Assembly (NCBI GenBank): GCA_963920765.1
Contig: OY987244.1
Span: 6,078,501-6,142,500, forward strand
Direction: 5' to 3'
Length of the DNA: 64,000 nucleotides
Origin: Ulota crispa
Taxonomy: Eukaryota; Streptophyta; Bryopsida; Orthotrichales; Orthotrichaceae
Numbering within the stretch: the first letter of the stretch is position 1; each line of letters opens with the position of its first letter. Made by a program: the position numbers and the translations under genes. Below the pieces are notes generated by a model. That model saw nothing but the letters and a program-made list of their open reading frames with translations, did not search any database and was not told the DNA's origin. Below are positions 49,616 through 59,900 of the stretch, piece by piece.

Positions 49616-50645
49616 ATCTTTTGAAGATCTTTTGGGAATTTTTTGTGAATCTTTAAAAATCTTCAAGAATCTTTTGGGAATCATTGAGAATCTTTTCAAG
49701 ATTTTTAAGAATATTTAAGAATCTTTTTGAGATTTTAGAATCTTTGAGAATCTTTTTGGAATCTTCATGAATCTTTGGAAATCTTTTGGAATCTTTTCAA
49801 ATTTTTTTGGAATCTCTGAGAATGTTTGAGAACAATCAAGAATCTTTGAGAATCTTTTAGGAATCTTTGAGAATCTTTGGAGATCTTTGGATATCTTTTC
49901 AAGTTTTTTTGGAATTTTTGAGAATGATTGAGAACAATTGAGAATCTTTGAGAATTGTTTTGGAATCTTCAAGAATCTTTGGAAATCTTTGGAAATCTTT
50001 TCAAATTTTTTTGGAATCTTTGAGAATGTTTGAGAACAATTGAGAATCTTTGAGAATCTTTGAGAATGTTTGAGAACAATTGAGAATCTTTGAAAATCTT
50101 TGAGAATCTTTTTGGAATCTTTGAGAATCTTTTGGAATCTTTGAGAGTCTTTGAGAATCTTTTGGAATCTTTTCAAGTTTTTTGGAATCTTTGAAAACGT
50201 TTGAGAACAATTGAGAATCTTTGAGAATCTTTGAGAATCTTTTTGGAATCTTTGGGAATCTTTTCAAGTTTTTTTGGAATCTTTGAGAATGTTTGAGAAC
50301 AATTGAGAATCTTTGGAAATCTTTGCGAATCTTTGAGAATCTTTTAAGAATCTTTGTGAATCATTTGGAATCTTTGGGAATCTTTTCAAGTATTATGGAA
50401 TCTTTGAGAATGTTTGAGAACAATTGAGAATCTTTGAGAATCTTTGAGAATGTTTGAGAACAATTGAGAATCTTTGAGAATCTTTGAGAATCTTTGAGAA
50501 TCTTTGAGAATCTTTGAGAATCTTTGAGAATCTTTGAGAATCTTTGAGAATCTTTGAGAATCTTTTGAGAATCCTTTTTGAAATTCAAAAAATCTTTGAA
50601 AATCTCTAAGAATTTTCAAGAACCTTTTTGGAATCTTTGAGAATC
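49616..50645. repeat. 10-bp GAATCTTTGA array inside the CACTA element
   Basis: About 1 kb built on GAATCTTTGA with interspersed GTTTGAGAACAATT and TTTTCAAGTTTTTTTGGAAT blocks that recur as a higher-order unit of roughly 90-120 bp. A pure run of about ten units lies near 50470-50570. Minus-strand frames (KDSQRFSKIL) stay open only because TAG and TGA are absent from the unit. Confidence 0.85.
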
Positions 50646-51510
50646 TTTTTAAAATCTTTATGGAATTTGTTAAAGTACTTCAAAATACTTATAGAAATAG
50701 AATCTCTTAGACTAAATTAGAGTCCTTTAGGAATCTTTTTGTAAATCATCAAAATACTTTCAAAAAAACTATCACAATAGTTTAGGTTTGTTTTTGAAAT
50801 CTTTTTAAAATCTTTTTGGACCTCATTAAATTTTTTTGAAGTTTTAAAAATAAAAGAAGTTTTCAAAAAAAAAGAATCTTTTAGAAGTTTGAGTGTACAT
50901 TGACTGGTTTTATTTTCTTTACTTTTCACAATTTGGTAAGATTTAAACTTAGCAGCCTTTAAAGTCAAGTAAACACATGACCATAATAACAAAAAACTCA
51001 ACAGTTTTTTGTTGATCTAAATACTTTTGGACACAACTTCACTAATTCAACAAAATTTTATATAAAAAGTACAACATTTTGTTGTTTTAAATACCAAAAT
51101 TTCTTTATAAACAAATATAAATGATGCTCCTCAATTCTTTGAAGAAATCATATATGTCCCTTAAGGATTAAAAGTACCAAAAATATCTTTGTGTTACATG
51201 ATAACCAAGTGTATAGTTTAATGCAAATTCTTACAAGAAACCAAAGGTGTTTTTTACATTTCAAATAACACAAGGATATATTTAACATTTCAAAATAGAA
51301 AAGTTATTTTATTAATTTTCCAAAATAATAGGAGTATAATTGATATTCCTACAAAAAATAAGGACTATTTTTTATGTTTCACATATTTTCGGCGTAAACT
51401 TGATATTTTGAAAGACTTAAAGGGTATTTTTAGTATTTTTCCTTCTATTACTAACCAAATGAATTAAAAAAAAACAATCTTATAAAATATTTTTATAAGC
51501 TTTAAAAGAT

Positions 51511-51922
51511 GGGAATTGATATGTGTACCACACCCATCCAATTATTATACCACACCACGAGGTAAATTTTAGATTTCTACCATCAAAAAGTTGAATTTGA
51601 AAATTTTGAATTCAGATTTGGACTTAAAGACCATGGTATTGTCTAGAACCATAAAAAAAGTTGCAATTCAACAACACCCAATGAAAAAGTTTAGTTAGGG
51701 AGAAAATTGTTAATTTTACTTTCGTTTGTTAAAAAAGATAAGCTTTTTCATTGGGTGTTGTTGAATTGCAATTTTTTTTATGGTCCTAGACAATACCATG
51801 GTCTCTAAGTCCAAATTTGAATTCAAAATTCTCAAACTCAAATTTTTGATGGTAGAAATCTAAAATTTACCCTCAGGGTGTGGTGCAGTAATTCAAAGGG
51901 TGTGGTTCACATATTAATGCCC
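51511..51922. mobile_element. Foldback MITE, GGGAATTGATAT family, copy 4, nested in CACTA
   Basis: 412 bp; ends GGGAATTGATATGTGTACC and a diverged CACATATTAATGCCC; flanks TTAAAAGAT and TTAAAAAAT (8 of 9). It lies wholly inside the CACTA element, making it the third layer of insertion. Confidence 0.85.
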
Positions 51923-52514
51923 TTAAAAAATATCCAAAACTATTCAAAAGTCAATAGAATTTTGATTTTATAATTGCAAGGTTTTAATTCCGCAACTTTT
52001 CACAATTTTCATGTTATTTGAAGCTATCAAACTATGGAGGCTATTTTAACAAAATAAGGTTCTTTTTACAAAAAAGCTAGCACTAAATAATAATTATTAA
52101 TGAATCCAACCTTTGCCTGCAACAATCCTTATGAGATTTGTGAATCCCAAAAAAATTTATAAACAAAATCAAAAGGATGGAAATAAACAATTTATTTGAA
52201 ATTTTTAAACACCTTCTTTGATTTTAGCTCATAACTTTTGATAAAAAGATTGAAATCCAAAAAAAATTGTTGGAGGTGAAAGTAAATCACATTTACCAAC
52301 TTTTTTTAATTCTAAGCTTTTTGAAAAAAAATCCTTTAATGAGCAGAATAGCCTCCAAAGTCTACTGGATTACTAATGACATGAACATTTAATGTACAAA
52401 TAGAATCAAGATACCAATGTATGCATGTGCATTTGCACATTTTCTAGTGGCTTTTGAGAATGTGCTAAAGTTGTGAAGTGTGAGAGGAGAGGTGGAGGGT
52501 TCAAACCTCGCTAC

Positions 52515-52612
52515 CAGCAGCTGCTCGGGAGTTCGGGCAGCTGCCCGAGGGCTCGGGCAGCTGCCTGAGAAGTTTGGGCAGCTGCCTGGAAGTTCAGGCA
52601 GCTGCCCGTCCC
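52515..52612. repeat. GGCAGCTGCC palindrome tandem repeat
   Basis: Four units of about 20-21 bp, each with the palindrome GGCAGCTGCC followed by a GAG/AAGTT variant, the last ending GGCAGCTGCCCG. Strikingly GC-rich against the AT-rich CACTA interior. Confidence 0.8.
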
Positions 52613-53213
52613 CTAAAATGTTCACATTTTCATAAAATAAAAACAAATTCCATGAAAAAAAAAAATTTAAAATGAAAAGAAATAGAATTGAACAACATAA
52701 AATACGTAATAGAAATCAACAACAAATTAACAGAAAACTGTAAATAATCAACAAAAAATCAACAGAAAAGTACCCAAATCAACTTGACCAAATTCACAGG
52801 AAAAATTAACAATTTTTGGTTAAAATTCTGTTGATTTTGTGCTGAATTTTCTACTAGTGCAATTGCTCCCTTCATTTATTGGTTTAACTCTTGACGTATC
52901 ACAAATGAGGCAAATTTGTTGTATGTTTGGAGCGCTTGTAAACACAAGTGTATGCTAAACTATTGCTTTGATTTTATTTCATATTTCAGCGTAATAATAA
53001 TCTCAAATTTAATGGATTTGGCTATGGGAGTGTCCGCGTAGCAGTTGGGGGGTGTCCACCTAGTCGGTCCCAAATAGTATATGTTATCTTCTTGTTGCTT
53101 GTTGATAAAGTTACTTTTACCTTATAAACATTGTATATTTGTAAATACAAATATTAATCCCTAAAGTTCTTTTGTGTTTACATGCTCAAGTGGCTCAAAA
53201 TTACCTCTCTTAA

Positions 53214-54145
53214 CCCCTAAAGGACTATTGTCCCTTCAAGGGACAGGTGGTAGTTCGGGCATGTACCTTTGGATACTCTATTTTGTGTGATTTTTTGAAA
53301 CTTTTATTGAAGGTGGGGAATTCAAATATCTATGTGGGCATCTAATTTTTTCCTCATTCTGACAACTATTGAAGAAGTTACGCAAGAATTTCTGAAAAGT
53401 TGGGGAGGATTGCTTGCCTGGGCAGCCCAAAAACTTCTTTAAAAATTACCTTTTTTTTTTAAATTAAAATTTGAAATTGGTTCTTTAGATTTTTTATAGG
53501 TGAGGAGCTTTGAATCTTTCAATTTCAATCAATGAGATGAAAGTTATGAGGAGTTTTTGTTTGCGGGCAATTATGGAATGTCTACTCTAAAATAAACTTT
53601 GAAGTCCATTATTTTACTCAATTTTCATTATTTTGGAAAAAAAATTAAACCAAACAAAGTAGATTGTTTATCACAACATTTTGACCGTTAGGATTTGCAA
53701 TTTTCATTTTAATAATTTGATTCTTAACAATTTAGTGATTTGACTCATTCTCTACTTCTTTTTACTTACTGATTTTTACTATGTGTTGTATAGTTCTAAT
53801 TGATTTGAAAATTCTCCCACACATAGCTAAATTGATTTCCTACATGGGAAAAATAAAGTGCACAGTTGCGTAGAGCAATTATTTTCATGTAAGAATGGTT
53901 AAAGGCTTCTAAAATTTTGGGGCAGCATGAAAAATAACTTTTCTTTTCACTTTAGTTGTAAATATCTCATTCATGTCCATCTGGAATGACCTGAAATTTT
54001 TTCCACAAGTACCTGATCTAGTCTAGGGCAAGATCCTATGGTTGGATTTCCCAAATTTTCAAAAAAGATTACCTTATTACTAACCCCCCCAAAAGTGGCA
54101 GTTTTGGGTGATTTTCACTGGAAGAATGGCTCAATCCTTTAGGGG
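53214..54145. mobile_element. TTAA-flanked element E
   Basis: TTAA at 53210-53213 and 54146-54149. Left end CCCCTAAAGGACTATTG, right end inward CCCCTAAAGGATTGAGCC. 932 bp, same termini and size class as A-C. Non-coding. Confidence 0.75.
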
Positions 54146-54225
54146 TTAATAAAATGATTAGTGGATCAAAATTTGAAAACTTTTTCAATAATTTAACCAT
54201 AAGGTCTATTTTGTCACTTACTTAT

Positions 54226-54718
54226 GTAAGGTAGGAGCACCCATAAGCGTCAATTTAAGGGTTTTGAACATGATGGGTATTAATAAACAACTAGCAAATT
54301 ATAGGATCCTATTAGGAACAAAAAAATAATTAGTTTGTACTTTTGAATGTATTATTTGGATACTGTGAGAATAAGTTGTGAATTTTTAAAGAGCAAACTA
54401 CTATTGCACCCATAACCAACACTAAGGTTTCATGTTCACATATTGTACATCCTTGTAATTACATCTATTTCTTTCCACAAATTTTAGAGGTGACAGTTAT
54501 GGGGACGCCAACGCTTATGGCACTAGAAGAAAAACAAGGATAAACAACTAGGTCATGAGAACTGCCTTGCAACTGCACAACTCCACAACATTTGCACAAC
54601 TACAATCTAGTTGTGCAGTTGTTTGTGCAGTTGCAAGGCAGTTCTCGTGACCTAGTTGTTGTGATTTGTGGAGTCGTTTATCCTTATTTTTATTCTAGTG
54701 TGGGTGTTCGTACCTTAC
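54226..54718. mobile_element. GGTAGGAGCACCCATAAGC MITE split by a mini-CACTA
   Basis: Left end GTAAGGTAGGAGCACCCATA. The matching right end is split: CGCTTATGG at 54512-54520 and GTGTTCGTACCTTAC after 54703. Interior matches 32403 and 43825 (TGTGAATTTTTAAAGAGC, TTGTACATCCTTGTAATTAC). Confidence 0.75.
54521..54700. mobile_element. 180-bp CACTA-type foldback
   Basis: Ends CACTAGAAGAAAAACAAGG and, inward from the right, CACTAGAATAAAAATAAGG; exact 3-bp duplication TGG at 54518-54520 and 54701-54703. Arms of about 65 bp pair (GCAACTGCACAA, TTGTGCAGTTGC). Confidence 0.85.
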
Positions 54719-56956
54719 ACACCTTAAAAATTTTAGACTTTGTAAGACCATACTTCATTAGATCATAACCCTACAAGTTGTGTCATGTATGTGCATAACA
54801 AAACAAACCCTTGAAACTTTTGGTCCAAAGAAATTTTTGTAATTATTGAAATAGCAGGGATATCTATGTAAATATTGCAAACTTTAGGTGTATCCACAAA
54901 ATCTCCCCTTTATATTATAAGCCTCAAGTGTTTGCCTATCTTGAAATATTCAAAATTCTCTATTTCAAAACCTTGGATGTCAAGCATTTAATATTTGTTT
55001 TTTTTACCTAGAATTAGGAGAGGAATGAGAGGAAAAGGCACGGAAAGAGATGGTGAAAAGTCCCTTGAAACTCAAGGGGACAAGAAGAGGAACGAAGAGG
55101 GGAAGGGAAGGTGAAAAATCACCAAAATTAAGAGACATTGGGAAGTGTGCAAGGCACGTTTGTTTTTGTAAAAACTGTGTATGTTGAAAGGTTCTATGAA
55201 ATACAACTATGCAGTGATGGTGCAAGAGGTTTAAAATTCCACCTTGTTACAACAAGGATATTGATGAACTTTATAAAATCTATACAAGCAATATCGTCCA
55301 AAAATAGGAACAAAATATTATGTTAACACATTCCATTTAAAAGAAGAATTAGTTTTTGGAAAAAAGATTCCCTTCAATTTCGGAAAATACGGTGTATATC
55401 ATATCTTTCATTAGACACAATGGACTTGTTTGAAATTGAGCTTTGATGATGGCCATTAAGAAAATCAAATTTTATCTTTGTAAGAATGATTAAACAAGTT
55501 GGTTTAATTAATAATCTAAAGAATTATTATTTTTACTTACATGTAATATAAAAGAAAAGGTCTAGCCGAGTTTGCTTCATAAGCCACATAAATAATAACA
55601 ATGTTCATCAAAGTACAAGGGAGAACACAAAGATATGCACCAAGCAATTCTAGACACACTCAATATCAAAGCAAAATGGATTTGGAGGTAAAATTTTAAA
55701 TAAAGACAAAGATACATTTAGTTTCAAATATCACCAAAGGAAATTTTTTATGGATACTTTTGAAGTTTGTCGTATTTGTATAGATACCCTTGACTTTTCA
55801 GAAATTGTACAAATATCTGATGTTTTATAATAGACAAGTTTGAACTTCTGTGGTAATAGAAATTTATCATGTGTGACAAATGGACACTTGAGGCTTTATG
55901 ATTCTCCGTACATATTAGATCATGTTCATTGGCATTATCTCTAAGTTCTCACTATTACTAAGGGCTATTCACACTACATCCCACATTCCCATTTTTGTTG
56001 GATTATTAAGGGCAAAAATGAGTACTAGAGAAAGCCACAAGTATTTTATGCAAAATATTGATAAGGCTTGTACTAAAAGTTGGGTTGAAGTCCCATCTTG
56101 GTGCCCAAGCTTCCAAAAAGTGCTACATGGTGCTACCATGTAGGCAAAATACAATGAACCACAACCTAAGACTTGGGACATAGTCATGCATTGCTAGACT
56201 AAACTTTTAGACCCCAACCAATTGAATTCTAACATTTCAATAAAATTTGGAACATAACGTGCATGAACCTCCCCTAGAGTAAGTTACACAAAAGACAAAA
56301 AATAACAATTTCTCACGACAACAACTAACAATTGAGTACAATGATCCAAAAGCAAGCACGTACCCAAAAATACGCACTCTTGCAAAATACAATGACGCTT
56401 GGATAAGGTCAACCTTTGTAAGAGAAATGTTTGGATAGCGTCAAGGTCCCACTCTCTATATTGTATCCTAAACCCCATTAAATAAAGTATTTGTTTATAA
56501 TCAATGCTCGGATATGGTCTAATGTTTTTTTTCTCGCCCAAGGCTTTGACCTTATCCAAGCATCACTATATTCAACACCCACTGCAGAATTGTTGTAGAA
56601 TGTTCAAACATTCATTGCATCAACACAAAGACACTGAAAGGAGAGCACATCATTCAACAACAAACCGCCACCAATTAGACTCATCAATCCTCTCACAACT
56701 TTTGGCATACAACACCCAAACACCATCCTTACACTCCATACACACAAACAAGTTCAAAACAAATTTCTTTTCAATCACACCTCTCTCTTTCTCTTTCTCT
56801 CACACACATACAACTACACACAAGCACACACTATCACGGTTACCAAGGAAGAAACTCCGATTCAAAATAAACCACCAAACTACCTTACAAAGCAAAAAAA
56901 AGCAAAACTTGCCATTGAAGAGAAACCATTTCATATCATCCCATCCAATTCCATCG
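54719..56956. other. Gap before the FHA gene 3' end
   Basis: AT-rich. Short remnants of the GGGAAAATTTCATGG family lie near 54780-54905 and 55735-55820. No gene supported. The last few hundred bases should include the 3' UTR of the FHA gene. Confidence 0.5.
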
Positions 56957-59900
56957 CTAATGAGCAAACATCATAGGCGAAGAAGCAGGCTCCGAGTCTC
57001 TCAACTCTGACGCTCCGATCTCGCCATCTTCTCGACTCCCTTCCTCCGTACTCGACGAATCACTGGTGTCGTCGTCGTCGTCGTCATGCCTCACACCACC
57101 AACGCCACCAACGCCACCAACGCGTCTCCCACGCACCAGCTTCAGCACAACCTCACCAGGAACCCGCTGCTGCTGCTGAAACCTCAGCGCCTCGTCACGG
57201 ACGTCACTGGAGTCGTCGTCGTCGTCGTCGTCGTCGTCATCGTCGTCACGCCTCGCGCCACCAGCACCACCAGCGCCACCAACGCGTCTGTCACGCGCCA
57301 GGTCCAGCACGGCCTCACCACCAGTGACGCGCTGCTGCTGCTGCTCCTGAAACCTCAGCGCCTCGCCAGCGACGCCATGGATGCCACTGACGCTAGCGAC
57401 GCTAGTGACGTTAGCGACGCCAGCGACGTGGTGGTGGCTGATCTTCGGCTTCGTCTGGCTCATGTCCATGTCGACGTCGTGGGCGGCGGCTTTGGCGTCG
57501 GCGGGTGCCTCGGGGGGGTGCTTCTCGCCAGCGACGGTGTTGGTTGCCACTTGGCTGGCGGCGTACTCGGCCGCGCTCTCGTCCAGCGCCACTCTGAACC
57601 TGCGCATCACCGGCACTTCCACGCGCTCGGCACTGGAGGAGTCGTCCTCGCCCAGCGCCGACGCCGGCGTCGCCATGGCCCAGCTGCCTGCCACCTCCGA
57701 CGCTAGCAAGTCCGCTGTACACAGCGAGTCTCTCTGCTGGTGCTGGTGCTGGTGCTGGTGGTGACGCTGGTACTGTCTGTCTTTGAACGCCGCCGGCTCA
57801 GCTTGTGAGGCACCATGCGACATCATCCCTCGGTCTTCTGTGGAGTTGCAACCAAGATTTAGAAACTTTATAAAGCATATAAAAAGACACGTGACTCCCA
57901 TTTCAACATCACTTGCGTAAGAAGCTCAAACAGCTTGATGAAAAATTCAAGCTTGACAACAGCTCTTGTACCCAAGGTGACTTTTCTCCACAGCCAGCTA
58001 CCTACCGACCCCCTGTTACCGACAGCAAGACTCACATATTCACATACTTGGCTGGTCCTTTTAGTAAACACTTGGCCACCGACCTTTAAGTTTCTCTACA
58101 TGAAGTGGTATGTGTTACAACTTATAGAGCACATAATCATACGTCATTGCACAAGGAAATTTATATAAAGTGATAAAAACTCTTGTACCCAATGTTAGGC
58201 CTCTCCACAGTTCTACATATATAAATGCACACACATGCACATATATGTATATATATGTGTGTGCACGTGCATATATATAAACACCCCAGAAATCTCACAC
58301 CATCGACACATACTGAAGCGATTAGAAGAGATGAAAGTAATATCCTCTTTCTTCAGTACACACAAAATTCAAGCACTATAACAGATGCGTCAAGACAACA
58401 AAGACAGACCCATACAGAAGTCATGGATAGATAGATAGATGAACAAACAAGGAACGTTACAAGGAAAACAAAAAGTCTTACCATCTGCACCACCATCGTC
58501 ACATTGTGCAGTACTGTCAAGCAAGTTTCCAGCGCGGCCAGCAACATCTGGAAGCGCCTCGGTATCTTCGTCCATGGGTGCAGCTCCGTCTCTACGAGCT
58601 GGAGGGATTTCCTCCTGACCAACGCTACGAGCCTGATGAGCACTCACTCCTTCACACATCACTCGAGCAGAAGCAGCAGCACCTGCCAAAGCAAAAACAC
58701 AAAATACAAAACAAAAATTATAAAAACCACGTATGGATTATTCTTAGTTCTTACAGTCGACACTAAAAGATATAAAAAAAACAGAGAGAAAAAGGCAATG
58801 CACCTACACACACCTTCCAAGTTAGCGTCGTGAGTAAGCAGTTGCGTACACCCGGCGTCCACATTCGCAAGCTGGGTAGACCCAGCGTCGCCATGCTCCA
58901 AAATTATGTCACCACCACAACTAGCAAACGGCACAAACTCAAGTTTCCCATGCACGCTCTGAACGTGGAACCCGGCTTCATCATACGTAGAAGCAATCTG
59001 AAAATCCACCGCTTGTGTGGGAGGGATATTGACATCCGAGGACCGAGTGGTGGAGGAGTGAGACGCATGGGAACACCCTTCGTCTCGTTGCGTGTCGCCC
59101 TCGGTGTCGCCATCGTCGTCCATGACAGGGCCTTTGCTTTTGTCGTCACCGCGCTTGGCAACAACTCGCAATGGCTGACTCCCTGACGTACTCTGCGAAG
59201 CCTTTCTCGTTTTCTGCACTCGCTTGCTGCCTTGGAAGGGGGCTGCGGTGCTGCGCACGTTGCTGGTGGTGGTGGTGTGGTCGTCAGCGTCGTTGTCACT
59301 GTCCCCGTCTTCCAGCGCTCGGATCATCGTCAACAACTGACCCTGCTGCCGCTGCTGCAGGTCAGCGATTTCGGCAGCGGTAGAGTGAAACGCTCGCATT
59401 TGGGTTTCTCTGCTAGACACAACACACAAAACCAAGCGTTTTAGAAACACAGCCAAAACAGCTAAAATGGGCACAAAGCTTTTCCTCTAACTCGTCTTAC
59501 CTAAAATCATAAGTTTCATGGGGGTTCAAAGTAGGGAAAGTTTTATGAATACCCCTAAAGATGATCATATTTGTATAGATACCCCTAGTTTTTCAGAAAT
59601 TGCGTAAATACCCTTGGACCATAATTTTCAGGCGTTTGTTTTATTGTGCATGCCACTTCTTTCTCCCTTGTGCGCACGCTACTTCTTTTCCGTTCTATTG
59701 CACTCCTTGTTTTAACATTGGTCATGAAGGAAATAACGTGCATAACAACCAAACGCTTGAAAATTGTAGTCCAAGGGTATTTGTGCAATTTCTGAAAAAC
59801 CAGGGGTATCAATACAAATATGGCAAACTTCAAAGGTATCCATACAATTTTCCCTAAAAGTACTCTGAAGGTACCAAAAAAGAAAAGGGTAGAAAGGATA

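Larger units (their letters stand above)
49456..52859. mobile_element. CACTA (En/Spm-type) element, non-autonomous
   Basis: 3404 bp. Ends CACTAGTAGAAAACTCC and, read inward from the right, CACTAGTAGAAAATTCAGC; exact 3-bp target duplication CAA at 49453-49455 and 52860-52862. CACTA termini with a 3-bp duplication are diagnostic. Subterminal AACAGAAA / TTCTGTTGATTT motifs recur at both ends. No transposase frame; the interior holds a 10-bp array, a foldback MITE and a GGCAGCTGCC repeat. Confidence 0.85.
49263..53071. mobile_element. Foldback element with 8-bp target duplication, split by a CACTA insertion
   Basis: Two arms, 49263-49455 and 52863-53071, are inverted copies over about 200 bp (GTGGACACCCCC, TTTGCCTCATTTGTGA, GGAGTTAAACCAA). 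Exact 8-bp duplication AAATAGTA at 49255-49262 and 53072-53079 fits hAT-type insertion. Removing the CACTA element and one CAA restores one palindrome of about 400 bp. Confidence 0.85.

Noticed and set aside
49715..50619. Long minus-strand open frames reading KDSQRFSKIL repeats
   Set aside because: They follow from a 10-bp repeat lacking stops in several frames, lie inside a CACTA element, and have no exon structure.
57086..57706. 206-codon plus-strand frame rich in Val
   Set aside because: Shadow of the last FHA exon; the poly-Val comes from the reverse of GAC repeats.
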